From: Scedosporium boydii
Lineage: Eukaryota > Ascomycota > Sordariomycetes > Microascales > Microascaceae
DNA: 34,390 nucleotides
NCBI GenBank assembly: GCA_002221725.1
Contig: NJFT01000323.1
Location: 1 to 34,390, forward strand
Direction of reading: 5' to 3'
Shown: in pieces, positions 1 through 11,760 of the stretch
Layout: every line of letters starts with the position of its first letter
Numbering within the stretch: position 1 is the first letter of the stretch
The notes under the pieces: model-generated
What the model was told of the DNA's origin: nothing
What the model saw: only the letters and a program-made list of their open reading frames with translations
Databases searched by the model: none
Translations under genes and position numbers: made by a program

Positions 1-491
1 TTTGGTCGGCTTAATTTGTCACAGGCGTCGCTAACATCACACTAAAAACTGGATAGCGGTCGAGCGAACATTCCTTGGATATTTCAGAACATCCCTAGCA
101 TTCGCGATGATGGGAACTGTGATTTCCCAGCTCTTCCTCCTCAACCAACAAGATGAGGGCTTCGGGTATAGGGAAATTGGAAGGCCGATGTCGACAGCAT
201 GCCTCTCTTTCTCTATCATAACCGTTCTCCTTGGGGGTTGCCGAACATGGAGGCATCAACATGCGATCGCCTCGGGAAAGGCTCTTGCAGGTGGTTTTGA
301 AGTCGCTATCATCGCCTTTGGAACTATACTTGTAGGTCACTCACACTGTCTATCTTTCGTTCCTCTCCTCGGCATTATCCTTTGTATTCAAGACATGTGG
401 CTGACGCATGAAATAGCTCGGCCTAGTATTTCTGGGTCTGGTTATAAGCGTCGGGATCACAAAAGAAGCCTCCTCGAGGTTGGGAGGGTAA
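1..491 (+). CDS. DUF202-domain membrane protein, 3' part (partial)
   Basis: The coding parts visible are an exon at 57-331 and a last exon at 417-491 ending in TAA; the 5' end lies left of the window. The first visible exon follows a branch-like GCTAAC at 30-35 and an AG at 55-56, and reads V-E-R-T-F-L-G-Y-F-R-T-S-L-A. This is the opening signature of fungal DUF202 proteins, whose usual form is (L)ERTFLSYLRTSLA. Two further hydrophobic stretches follow, with a charged R-x-W-R-H-Q-H loop between them. The exon stops at donor GTAGGT (332), and the intron 332-416 carries CTGAC and ends ATAG. The last exon adds LGLVFLGLVISVGITKEA, completing the third TM helix. The intron stays open in frame, so unspliced reading gives a false long tail to 751. 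Family members are small three-TM proteins of poorly known role. The family call is from motif recognition. Confidence 0.82.
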
Positions 492-3400
492 GAAGCAGTT
501 ACCCGATGCTAAAGGGTACTCCTCATTACGAGAATGTTGGCGACAGCACTCTGGTTGGGGCCTGCACAGGGACTTCCCAATCGATAACCCGAAGACATAT
601 ATTTGGACCCTTCGGATCTGAAACGCCTTTATCATCGAAACAGACTTCCGTATTCTCGGGTATTACTGGAGATGGCGGGAATGGTGCAAAAGCGACCCGA
701 TGCTCGATAGAGGGGAAAAGGGACAACAAGCTTAAGGAGTCTACAGTTTGATATAAAGCGTCAAGGGTTATTTTACCTCATCCGTTCCGGAACGATTACA
801 CCAGTGAGGAGAAGCGGCCTGGGCCAGCCGGTGTGATGACGTCTAGCACCTTTGAGGGATAAATGAACTCCCACCTGCCGCGCTACGCTTCGAAGACTGG
901 CATTTGCCGTGTTCTGGGAGGAGTTACTCTTACCTACCCAGCCCATTTGCCACTCTTGTTCCTTCCGGCACCGACTAGGCTGGGAGGTAGCGGAGAAGGG
1001 TCCAATTAGAGGGGCTCGCTAAACGACAGTGACAGATGGACCTCGCTTCCTCGTCACGGTACCTGCCTCGACATATGGTGGGTATAAATGAGAGACCTAA
1101 TATCAATCTGTTCTTGTATTGCTCCGGTGTTTGGGGGCTGCAGGGTTGAATTACCATTCTAGCCGCTCGCATGCTGCTCATGAGCAGCGGCGGCCAAGAT
1201 GTGGTCGGGTGGGCGCCCTCTTCAGGCTCAGCGACGTTTTAGGAATTCAGCATTTACACCAAAATGAACACACCTGGTGAGATGCCGAGTATGTTGTAGG
1301 AGTCTGGCCGACAAAACGACCGGATCCGAGTTACCAGGAGAATTGCATTATGCCCCATACAAACCGGCCGAGCGACGCCCGCGAAATCAATGGAACGGGT
1401 TGGAACGGCAGATAAACGTGGTGAGGGAGGGTCAAAGACGTTTTCAATGCCTATTTTGTGACCGTTGGTTTTTTTCTTTTCTCTTTCCTTTCGTCCTTGA
1501 TTCCGCTTTCCAGAATGATTTCGTGCATTAGCCGCCCATTCTTAACGAATTTATGTATATTATTATATCTACGTTTGTTTTCATCATGGCCCCATTACCT
1601 GGCTTCGATATATTGTTCGGTGCTCTGGCGTGTTGGTGCTGATCCCAAATTGCAGAAAGAGGAGGCAAACATTGGCCTCGGACGAAGTCGCCCCGAGCTG
1701 ATGAGGTCTATGGAAAAGAGGCCATATAGGCTTAAAAGGGATATCTGGGACGATGGGTATATTGACTTACGCTTTTGTCCGAGCCCCGATACAAGGGCGG
1801 CAGGGGCTCTTTCTGACGAATATGGATTGAAGAAAAGGGCCCCGGAGTAGATTCTGGTGGCGAGCAGCGAGTAGCGCAAGCTTTTCTGAGGAGACTTCAA
1901 TTGCGTTGCTTTCAAAGAGTGAAGATGCATAACGCCTTCGAAATACCAGTTTAGTTCAGTGGTATAATGGAAATTACTAGATGAAAATCGGGCTGGGCCT
2001 GTATGCATTCTCGAGATGTGCTCGCTGTGCCACAGACACGAGAGCCAACCTGGGTTTTCACTCTCAATGGTTATAATACCCGTATCGGAGCATTATCTAC
2101 GCCCCGCGGGAGTCCGGTGGCTATATCAAAATCTGACAAAATCCCAATCAAGGCAAAAGTGAGATCTTACATCGGAGCTTATCCCAACTTATTATGAAGG
2201 GAGCCGCAATGAGAAGATTAGCACGACATCCTTGGCTAGATATCGAAAGAAAAGACCCCTAGTTGAGCTGTGAGCAAGACTTCACGCGTAGACAACTCCG
2301 GCTGTTGTCTCTACGGCTGAGCTATGGATATCTCCTTTTATGGATATTCGAGGACTAACTGGATCATCCTGGTTAGGTGTCGGAAGGGCTTCGCACATTC
2401 CAAGGGCTGGTCGAGTAGGTGCCGAGTTACGACCCGATTGGATACGGGTTCCAGGATTGATGCTTCAACTTGCAGCAATGTCGGCGGATCTAGTTGGTAG
2501 TTCATGAAGCCACTTCATGTTCCATGACGGCGATGAGATGCAGCGGGACAATGCAGTTCGACATCTCATGAGCTCGAGTCTGGATGAAGAGTACCAGACC
2601 TGATCGACACTGTCTTCTCAAGTGCGAAAGCCGATATCTGTCTTCTACGCTTTTCCAGCAGAGTGGAATGTTTGGGGTGACACTAGTCTCAGCTCCTGCA
2701 TCGCTATTTCTTCCTGCATCGACGACTGTGGGCGCGTTTGAAGGAGGAGGCACACGACAGTCAAAGTCAATTGCCTCGACGTATGAGAGGGTTTGAACGA
2801 TGTCTAGGACATGTAGATCATCTTCCCAAGACACGATGTGAAAAGGGCCTGGTGGAGTTCGAGCCTCGAGACTGGCCCTTAAAGCACGAGGTGATGTTGT
2901 GCTGGAATGTTATTCCGCAACGCCAATTTTTGCTCAAAACCTCCTCCCCTGTCATCAATACAATTGTTTTTTTTCGGGGGCGATGGCTGGCTGGACATTC
3001 GAGGAGACGCAAGCCCTCATTTTCAATCTTTATTTATTCATTTCCTTTTCTCCCTTCTTTCGATGGCGGGCATAAACATTTGCCGACATCGGTGGATCCG
3101 ATGGAGCCATCAAGTGACACAGAAAGAGACCAAAGGTGCTCGCGAGTTCCGAACCTCCGGGGTCAGCTCGCAGTTTTACCTCACAAGTGGTGATTCGATC
3201 GGAGCTGAGCCATGATCAGACGGGCAAGGATTAGATTTTGGCAGCAGAGCCAAGCCAGGCCAGGTCGAGCTGTAATTGGCCGAAGATACACGAGAGGCTT
3301 CTCCACCCTCTGGCATCATTTTATCACTCAGGGACTGACTGGGACTGGTGATGTGGTGACCAAAAACGACGTCGTTCCTGAGACTGAACTTTCTTCAATT

Positions 3401-4003
3401 TTCATCGTTTTGCCACCTCCAGAATCCCATCTGGTCAATTGAAAACACGCGAAATTGCTCTGTCCGTCCGGGGTTCACAGATTGTCGAGACGATCATCAA
3501 GGCGATCATCGACGCAGCATCGCCAGATTGGACAGGGACATTGGAAGGTCATACCTGTTTGTCAAGGGTGGCAATTGTTGCTTCTCGGAGTTGACGTAAT
3601 CACAGCCTCCCCCGTCCCCCGGTTACCACTTCCCACTTTGCCCCATACCGAGCTCAGTCGCACCTGCATCTTCCGACTCGAATTGGCATCAAGTCGTCCT
3701 TGCCAGCTGCTGGGCTCTGTCTATGCCAACGTCAGATCACGCGTTCTTCCGCCTCTTCTCTTCTCTCTTCCCAGCGTGCTCGAAATCGAAACGACGTTTC
3801 CCCAATCATAGTTGGGCTTTCTCGTCGTCGAGCTCTTTGATTATCACTTCCGACCTCCGCCGATTTTTTTTTCCTTCTTTCGACGAATTTGGCCGACAAA
3901 CTCGACTTGAGCGACTACTTCGACGTCCATCGATTTGTTATTCCTTGTGTAACACTTCTCTAGAGTTTGATTCGGTTGGACTTGGTTGAGTCCTTAAGTC
4001 ACC
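492..4003. other. Intergenic, 3.5 kb, no supported gene
   Basis: Several ORFs of 60-150 codons occur on both strands, but none shows a recognisable domain, a consistent splice pattern or a good start context. The last 350 bases before the zinc transporter start are rich in C and T runs, as is usual for a filamentous-fungal promoter and 5' leader. No tRNA, 5S rRNA or transposon end was recognised. Confidence 0.6.
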
Positions 4004-5835
4004 ATGGCGTGGTCCAAGTCGTCGCGGATTATCACCATGGTGGTAATCTGCACCATATTCTTTCTTGTTGAGTTGATATCTGGTTACATGATTCATTCTC
4101 TTGCGCTTCTAGCAGACGCTTTCCACATGGTGGGGCTTTCTCTAAGCACCTGGCCGAAGGCTCGTTGTCGCACTCCTTGGCTGACTCTCCCACCCTTTTT
4201 GGGGCGAACAGCTTAACGATATCATATCCCTGCTTGTCGGCTTATGGGCTGTCTCTGTTGCTCGAAGAGCAACGACGGACAAATTTTCCTATGGTGTGAG
4301 TTGTCCGACATCAGCCTCCTTCCTCATGACATCCAAGTCTAGCGCCTAACACCATATCGCAGTGGCTCCGAGCTGAGATTCTAGGTGCCTTTTTCAACGC
4401 CGTTTTCTTGATCGCCCTGTGCGTTTCTATCGTCCTCGAAGCCGTTACCCGATTCTTCGACCCTCCGGAGATCAACAACCCGAAGGTCATGCTCATAGTA
4501 GGCGCTTTCGGCCTCGCCTCTAATCTCGTTGGATTTGCCATCCTGGGTGGCCATGGTCACGATCATGGTGGCCACGACGACGACCACGACCACATCCATG
4601 AGGGCGCACATGGTGCCGAGGACGAGCAGCGCCTTGCGGAGGAGGGCCGAGGAGAGGGTGAGATACTGGAAACTGACGCCGAGATCGCCGGCCAGGGCGG
4701 TAGTGCTGTCGATGTCCTTCCTCATGTTGCGATTGCCAGAGCCTCGTCTCTGTCGCGTCAGCCTACTGGTGGGATGGAGAACGGTGCGGAAGATCGCGCG
4801 AGCGTAGCTATCAGGGGTCGGGCCCGCCGTAGGGCTGGCAGCGCCCACCACCATCGGCTTGCTAGTATCGACGACCTGAGCATCTATCCGTCAAGCTTCC
4901 GGCAGGAAATTATCGCCGCCTCGCGATCGCAACCTACGTACAATGACGTCTCCTCCTCATCCTCCGAAGATAACGGTGGTGTAGATGAGCGCACTGCTCT
5001 GCTCAGTGACGCGGACGCACCGGCCCTCGAACCCATCCGATTTAAGCCGACCGCTGGAAGAGCGCGAAGGGGTTCCGTAACTCACATTCACCATCACCAT
5101 AGCAAGCCGAAGAAGGACAAGCCGCACGGCGGCGTTGGTCACAGTCACGGTGATATGGGGATGAACGCCATGATTCTTCATGTTCTCGGAGATGCCTTGG
5201 GCAATGTTGGCGTCATCATCACGGCTCTCGTCATTTGGCTCACCGACTGGAAGTATAAGCTGTACACCGATCCTTTCGTCTCTCTGTTCATCACTGTCAT
5301 CATCCTGCGATCCGCGCTTCCCTTGACGTTTGCGACGTCCAAGATTCTCCTCCAGGCCACTCCCGATTACATCGACATTAACGAATTGCGCGACGATATC
5401 CAGAATTTGCCGGGCGTTCTGAGCTGCCACCACATCCACGTTTGGCAACTGTCCGATACCAAGATCGTTGCGTCGATGCATATGCAAGTGTCTTTCCCCA
5501 TCTCTGAAGAGGGTGGCGAAAAGTACATGCAACTCGCGAAGCGTGCGAGAAAGTGCCTCCACGCGTACGGCATTCACAGCGCTACCATTCAGCCCGAGTT
5601 CTGCCCCGACAAGTCTCAGCACCGCGAATTTGTGAGTGTCGAGGACGCCCAGGCGCACACTCTAGACGGATCGGGCGGTGACGGGGCTGTGAGTCCTACG
5701 TCCTCCTCGAATCAACAAGTGCCTATGTGCCTGCTTGAATGCGTCGACGACTGCGATCAAGAAGGCTGCTGTAGTGTACTGAGCACTTCCACGACGAGCC
5801 ATTCAGCTGCGAACAACCATGGACACAATCACTAG
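4004..5835 (+). CDS. ZRC1: Zinc transporter, cation diffusion facilitator family (Zrc1/Cot1-like)
   Basis: Three exons, 4004-4129, 4212-4295 and 4363-5835, encode 560 aa. Introns are 82 and 67 nt; the first has donor GTGGGG and a GGCTGAC branch site, the second donor GTGAGT and CTAAC. The start sits in CACCATGG. The protein moves Zn2+ (and probably Co2+) from the cytosol into the vacuole in exchange for protons, as known for yeast Zrc1/Cot1. Visible support: six TM segments split three plus two plus one around a long His-rich loop; metal-site HxxxD in TM2 (H41-D45, split by intron 1) and in TM5 (H343-D347); a His/Asp-rich stretch near residues 132-155; and HIHHHH at 311-316. The C-terminal cytosolic domain has the usual CDF end, followed by an extra tail with Cys at 526, 530, 534, 539 and 540 and a final HGHNH. 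It stands alone, convergent with the MFS gene. Confidence 0.95.
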
Positions 5836-6767
5836 GAGTCGTGCATCGTTTCGTGAAGGCTTTCCTGTTCGTTTGAGCAATTCTTCAAGATCAATTGATG
5901 CGGCTCAGTCCACCTAGCCATTGGCTTTGCGGCGTCTTTTTCTTTTCGGCATCTGTGTTCTGCTTTGGCGGTACAAAAGTATTGTTCTCGGTTTATATAT
6001 CTTTCATAATACTATACTTCGAACAACCCTCTTTTCTTCTCTCGGTCTTTACTCCTTTCCTTCTTTCTTTTTTTCTTTTTGTTTTCCTTTTTCTTTTCTC
6101 GCGCTTAGCAGGACTGGTCAGTGGCGTTTTGTCAAAGGAATAGGCGCAATGGCGGTTAGTATCATTCCTGAGCACTCCTCGAGGATGGCTTGAAATTCCC
6201 TTGTTTCCATTTTGTTTGTCTTTGCATTTCGGCTTAGACTAGGGCGCGAAGGGAGGGTGAACCTGGTATTAGAGCTGCATGTCATACATATATGCACGAA
6301 GCATGTGTAAGATGAGAGGGCCAGAGGGGAACTACTGGTGCTATTGATTCGACTCAAGTCGTCAGACCCTATGGGTAGATGTATCTGGGCAGTGTCATTA
6401 CCATGCAACCCACCAGCGATGACAAGATGCGTCTTGATGTCTAGGGTGTTATCGAGTATTATAGATAGATTAATCCCATTAAACATGATGTGGGATCTTG
6501 TCTATCGGTTGTCCAGAATGAACTAGACAACTGCAAGGTTAGAGAGAAGATTGTGTTATTAGATCTATACCTGTAACTAATGATTGATGTCTAAAGTTCG
6601 TAACCCTCGATGTATCCCACCAACTCCAGGCGCCCTACTCGTCAAAACAGATCAACTTGCCACCCTCTACTCCCACGACTTTATGTCTATAGACTCAACC
6701 CTCATGAATCCTTCTCACATCCCCTCCCCTCTCCAAGCCCAGAGTTGCCAAAGCGCCGAAATCTCAC
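5836..6767. other. Convergent intergenic region, 0.9 kb
   Basis: This holds the 3' ends of the zinc transporter (+) and the MFS transporter (-). It contains T/C-rich tracts at about 6040-6105. ORFs here are short and unsupported. Confidence 0.6.
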
Positions 6768-8706
6768 CTACGCCTTGGCCCCGTTCCCAGCGTCTGCCTC
6801 GACGTCGCTAACCTTCTCATTCGTCACCAGCCCCTGCTTCGTAACATGCTCCCTCTGCAACGAAAAGGACTTAACGGTGAAGCCGAGCAACATACTAACG
6901 CCGGCCAAAGCCGTAAGCATGATCCACACGACCTTCAACGAATCGTTATAAGCGCCGATAAGATCATCCTTCATCTGCGAAGGATCCATGCCCTTGATGA
7001 CGCCGACGACAATAGTGGCGTCCCTGGAAAGCTCGAGGGCCTTGTCGGCAAAAGCGGGCAAGTCCTCCAACTTTGTCTTGAAGACATTTTGGAAGAGCAC
7101 ACCGCTGACAGCAACGCCGATGCTCTGGCCAAAGGTGCGCGCGAAGGAGAAGAAAGCAGCGGCTTCGGCGTTCAGCGAGGGTGCGGAGGAAGCTTGGATG
7201 GAGAGTGCCAGGCCGGGGAAGAGCATGCCGGTGCCGATGCCGACGGGGATGTTGAGGAAGATCCACTGGGCGACGGAGGTCTGGGCGTCGAGGAGGTAGA
7301 GAAGGCCGGCGCCGAGGGTGGTGATGACCCAGCCGGACCAGAGGGCCCAGCGGTAGCGGCCTGTGATGGCGGTGATTATGCCGACGACCATGCCGGAGGG
7401 GGCGACGGTTAGGGTTTCGGGGAGGGTGGCGACGGCGGAGGTTATGGGGGAGTAGAAGAGGATGGCTTGATAGTAGAGGACTGTGGTTTGGTTTTATTCA
7501 TGTTAGTGTTATTTTCCTCTTGTGGCAGTAAGGGAGATAGATGGGAGGCTGAAGAGAGAAGGAGAAAAGGAGAGGAGAGAGAGAATGTGTGTGTGTGTGT
7601 GTGAGTGTGTGAGTGAGTGAGATAGAGAGAGAGAGAGAGAGACTTACTCAGGAAGAAGATGAGCGACCAGAGGATAGCTCCGTGAAGCACCGCCTGGATA
7701 TAAGAGGAGATAATACTCCAATTATTGAACAACTTAGCAGGAACCAACAGCTCAACGCCGAGCCCAGCCGCAAACCTCGCCTCCCAAAGCGCAAAAGCCC
7801 CCAAAACAGCCACACCCATCAAAATAGACAACAAAACCTGCCACGAATCCCACTCATACATAACACCCCCCGACGAAATACCAAACAAGAAGCTCCCCGA
7901 CCCAACGGTGAACATAACAGCGCCAGTCCAATCAAACCGCTTCAGCTTCTCAGCCACATGTCCCGGCAACTTGGCCTGTTTGAGGAAGAAGAAGACCATG
8001 GCGGCGCCGACGGCGATGATGGGCAGGTTGATCCAGAAGATCCAGCGCCACGAAACGTTCTGGGCGAAGCCGGCGCCGATGAGGGGGCCGGCTACGGTGC
8101 CGACGGACCAGACGGCGGACAGGATGGCGAACCAGCGGCCTCGGTCGGCGAGGGGGACGAGGTCGGTGACGATTACTTCGGTGAGGGCGATGATGCCGCC
8201 GCCTCCGGCGCCTTGGATTACGCGGCCGGCGACGATGACGGGAAAGTTTTTGGCTAGGGCGGCGATGAGGGAGCCGATTGCAAAGAGGAGGGAGGTTACA
8301 TAGATGAGCTGTTGGGGGGGTGTTGATAATAGAGTTAGACATATATCACCAGGTGTGACAAAAGAGAGAGAGTCATTGGATAGAGCTTATAAGAAGAACG
8401 TACATTACTTCGACCAAAGACGGCGCTTAACCCAGCAAAGGTGGGTTGAAACACGGCGCTCGCCAACAAGAAACCGGTGCCGGACCAGAAGGCTTGGAGG
8501 GCAGTTCCGCCAAGGTCGGTGCTCATCAAGGGGAGGGCAACGGCTAGCGTAGTGGCCTCAAAGGCGACGGCGAGGACGACCATGAGCATGGAGCAGAAGG
8601 CGAGGATGAAGTCGCGGGTGGGCTTGAAGGTGTTTGTGACGGGAGCGATGTCGACGCTCTGGGCTGGGCTTGAGGCCCTGGAGCCCGGGGGCTTTTCGGA
8701 TGACAT
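6768..8706 (-). CDS. MFS transporter, 14-TM drug:H+ antiporter type (DHA2-like)
   Basis: Exons 8404-8706, 7648-8308 and 6768-7480 join in frame to 558 aa. Intron 1 (8309-8403) has donor GTACGT; intron 2 (7481-7647) has donor GTAAGT and a CACTAAC branch site. The product is a plasma- or vacuolar-membrane facilitator that exports a small molecule using the proton gradient; the substrate cannot be told. Visible support: a hydrophilic N-terminus of about 30 aa; a first TM with F-E-A-T-T-L-A-V-A-L-P followed by ST-D-L-G-G; a motif A-like G-L-x-x-x-F-G-R loop near residue 95; GRVIQGAGGGGI near 129-140; and a motif C-like G-P-L-I-G-A-G-F-A, then W-R-W-I-F-W-I-N-L-P near 175-197. The last two are typical of the DHA2 family. 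A charged segment before the last TM is the usual extended loop. No biosynthetic or regulatory gene lies beside it, so this looks like a stand-alone transporter. Confidence 0.93.
7575..7642. repeat. GA/GT microsatellite inside MFS intron 2
   Basis: A run of GA and GT dinucleotides, with short GAGT steps, fills the 5' part of the second MFS intron just after donor GTAAGT. On the minus strand it reads as a CT/CA tract. It makes this intron (167 nt) the longest of the gene and is likely length-variable between isolates. Confidence 0.9.
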
Positions 8707-11656
8707 TGTTTTGAAGGGTTTGTTTAGTCTAAGAAGTGTTTTTGATATTGATGTTGAAAAAGAGAAGGGAAAAAAAAATTATATGTATAACTGGGAGGGA
8801 AGCAGACGGAAAGGGATGGATCGAGTTCGAGATAAGACTGTTGAGAAGATGGGGAAATAAGAGCCACGAGGAAGATAAAGACAGCACTTAATAGCAATGA
8901 TTGCTGGATAGGTCTTGCAGGAGGATAGGAGAAGAAATGTAAGAAGATTATGGAGTTATCTACCAAAGGGAGTCATGGTCGATCATCTACAATATCATCG
9001 GGGCAAGCGCAAGGGGCATTCCACAATATATACATCGATGCCCATCTCACGGACAGAGCTCCACTCCTGCCATGTCGCAGGGATCTAAACTTCAACATGC
9101 TTAAACCCGAAGAGAAGTACGTATAAAAACAGAACGTGGCTAGCGGATGCGATTCCGAGCAGCAAGGGATGAGGGACAAAAAAAAAAGTCGGTGCCTACT
9201 GGAAAATGAAACGAGTTCTCATAGGACTACGTACATCGAAGACAAATGTGGAATGGTGTCCGCGTCGCAAGTCTCCACGGGTTTCCGCCCTGGAGTCACA
9301 TCTTGGCGTATGGGAGCATCAAACACAGCAAGAAAATTTAGTATTTTCCTCTTTTGGAAAATGCTATCTAAGAGCCGGCAGGAGGGTCGGAAGTGTCAGC
9401 CGCGCTGTTGGGCCCAGGTAGGGCTGCCACGGGGGCGGGGGCGGAGGCGGAGGGAAAATCGAGCCGAGAGGGTCCGGCGGACCAGGAACGGGGCACGGGA
9501 TGGGATGGGAGTGGACGAAACTGGATGAAAGTGAGCACTTCATAGGATGACAGACTCAAAAGCCAAGGCGCTAGGAAAGGCTTGAGCGAATGCGACATGA
9601 TAGTTTTTCGGATTTTAGGAGATGTCTATTGGAAATGCACGAGAGCGAGAGATGCGAATGCGGGATGGATGCGAATGTCGGAGGACACGGATGAATTATG
9701 AGGAGAGGATTTTTTAAGCCATTCTCTTACCTTACCACCCCCTTCGGTTGCCCCTCCCCTCGTCTCGTTTATTGATGTCGTGGATGCATCAATCAATCAA
9801 TTGATTGATTGATGCAGTACGTTGGGGTTTTGATGTAAGATTTGAGAGTTTGTAATCGAAGCCAACGCAGATGCAATTGTGCCGATTGACAGCTGAGCAT
9901 TTTCTACATCCAGCTGGCCGTGACGTCATGTTCGCACTCGCACTCGCACTCGCTCTCGGCGGGCTTAATAATCTTATTCTGAAGCCATCCAATTCTCGCG
10001 TCCTTCGTAATTCTCCACACGACGGGTGCGTGTGTGTGTAGACATAGACGTGGACGTGGGCGACTGCACGACTGCACGGCACTATCTCCGATTGCGACAG
10101 CCCAGCCAATCTCGTCTCATCTGAAACGGGCATCCCGGAAAGTTTCCCGTCAAGCCTACTTCCTGCGAACAAATCATCCACCATTCGCGTGGGCGAAGCT
10201 CAGCGCAGGAGGATGGTCAGGCAACACCTGCCGCGAGGAAAGTTGAGAAAAAAAAAAAGCCTGGAACGGAGCTGGGGCGGAATCTCTCCGGCTCCGACTC
10301 CGTCCTGTTTTTAAAAGAGCCATTTTGGTCGCGTCGAACGTAATCCCTCGCATATTTCGTTTAGATATTCAGGATTCAGGATTCAGCTCTGATACCACAC
10401 GAGCTCATACTTTCCACATTTCTATCTATGCTCAGAGAGAACGGGATGCTGAGTTCGACTGGGACCATATGGCCGATAACGATGACGTTTTATTCGAGTT
10501 GTGTATGACATGGTCATTCGGTTGCCAGCAACGCTTTCGCAATTAGTGAAGCAGCAACGTTAGAGATTGGTGCACTATTGTTTGGTCTGTATAAGAATCA
10601 ACTGACAATTGTGAGTCAAATTCACCTCCGTACTTCGTATCTCACGCGGCATCTGTGAGTGGGTGGGAACGATCCGCATAAGCCATCACTAGCAGGCACA
10701 CTAGGGGACTCCAAGGCTGCACCTGTGCCTCCGCAGCTTGTCTACGCCTAGTCTGTGGAGTGTCCCTCTCGGCCTGGTCAAACGGCTAGAAGTTCGAAGC
10801 TTGGTCCGAATTTGCACGGCTCTTTCCCATTGGACCGAAGCACTGACTGACTCCTCGGCATCATAGCACGAGTTTGGCTCACTATCCAGGCCCAGATCAA
10901 ATCACAGCATTATTACCAGACCAGAGCAGTGCGCTTTGATTGCGTTGTTAGTCGGGCTGGGCATGGAAATATTCAGGCTCTTGTCGACGTACGGTAGGGC
11001 TTCCTCTCAGCGGCGATTGGGGCTGTCATCATCATGGCGGCATCGGCAAGGGATGGCCTTAGAATGAAATAGACTTCAAAGGTCAACCGGTGATCGGGGG
11101 GATAGCCGCCGTAGCAGTTCCTCGCTCCAGTCATCTCCCATCTTCCGCCGGATTTTCCTGGAAGATGGATCCTCTCAACAACTCCACACACGTTGCAGGA
11201 TCACTTGTTGCACGGGTTCAGTACCAGTTCAACTTGGTCGTTCTGTGCAAAGGTGGCCAGCCGTTCCAGGCCGTCGACTACTGGATTTCTCGAATCAAAT
11301 AGACGTGACGGCGATGATGTACGAGTAAATGATGCCCATATCCCATCGACCGGAATGCGCGCCTCATCTTTCAGGACGTCGGACACGACTTGGAGATGCC
11401 AGCGAACGCCCTTACCGCATTTTTCTGTAGATTCTCATTGTCACCATCTTCTCGCAGTCCTCAGATCGGTTACTTGATCGAATCGTGCAGAGCCGCATCC
11501 TGGGCTGTGTGCTTCTTGGGTGCCTTCAACCCCCACACCACAAGCGGTGGGGAATCAACTCCATCAGGACGAGGATAAATCTCCACTAGACCCGTCAAAA
11601 CGGACCCCAAAAAGAAATCAGAAAGATGAAAGGGGAGATCAATGAGAAACGCCAAG
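8707..11656. other. Intergenic, about 3 kb, no supported gene
   Basis: It covers the MFS promoter side (AT-rich at 8770-8790) and the region up to the tRNA terminator. It holds a perfect palindrome (9785-9816), a short CGCACT hexamer repeat near 9934-9952, and ATTCAGG tandem copies near 10366-10385. A short open frame at 11165-11302 (+) starts MDPLNNSTHVAG but matches nothing known to me. No domain was found. Confidence 0.55.
9785..9816. repeat. 32-nt perfect palindrome built of ATCA steps
   Basis: The left arm TGCATCAATCAATCAA is followed at once by its exact reverse complement, with no loop. Each arm holds three ATCA repeats. It lies about 1.1 kb upstream of the MFS start. It could be a binding site for a dimeric factor or a cruciform-prone simple repeat. 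Confidence 0.9.
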
Positions 11657-11665
11657 AAAAAAAAA
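11657..11665 (-). terminator. RNA polymerase III terminator of tRNA-Asn
   Basis: A run of nine A on the plus strand is nine T on the transcribed minus strand, five bases after the last base of the tRNA. A T run of this kind is the standard Pol III stop. Confidence 0.85.
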
Positions 11666-11669
11666 TAAG

Positions 11670-11760
11670 CTTCCCTACCAAGGGTCGAACTTGGAATCTT
11701 CCGATTTTCCGCTACGGAATGGGTAACAGTCGGACGCCTTAACCATTTGGCCATAGAGAA
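11670..11760 (-). tRNA. tRNA-Asn (anticodon GTT) with an 18-nt intron
   Basis: Read on the minus strand, the acceptor arms TTCTCTA and TAGGGAA pair (one G-T wobble). The D arm is GCC/GGC and the anticodon stem TCCGA/TCGGA closes the loop CTGTTAA once the intron is removed. The variable loop is AGATT, the T arm is CCAAG-TTCGACC-CTTGG, and the discriminator base is G. The mature length is 73 nt. The anticodon GTT lies at 11725-11727. The intron CCCATTCCGTAGCGGAAA (11706-11723) sits one base 3' of the anticodon, the canonical place. The mature loop CTGTTAA and the TGGCCAA...GGTTAAGGCG D-arm region are typical of eukaryotic tRNA-Asn. CCA is not encoded. A T9 terminator follows. Confidence 0.95.

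Noticed and set aside
332..751. Long plus-strand reading frame continuing from the DUF202 exon to 751
   Set aside because: It runs through an intron with donor GTAGGT, CTGAC branch and ATAG acceptor. Only the spliced form restores the last TM helix.
2209..2225. GAGAAGATTAGCA, identical to part of the conserved U6 snRNA core
   Set aside because: The match stops after about 13 nt on both sides; the rest of U6 is absent, so chance is likelier than a U6 copy.
2278..2345. A-box-like TAGCTCAGCCG and a 7-bp hairpin (AGACAAC/GTTGTCT) on the minus strand
   Set aside because: There is no T arm or acceptor stem, and the loop lacks T33. It is a short hairpin and not a tRNA gene.
6768..8706. Biosynthetic gene cluster around the MFS transporter
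   Set aside because: No backbone enzyme, P450, oxidoreductase or Zn2Cys6 regulator lies within reach on either side.
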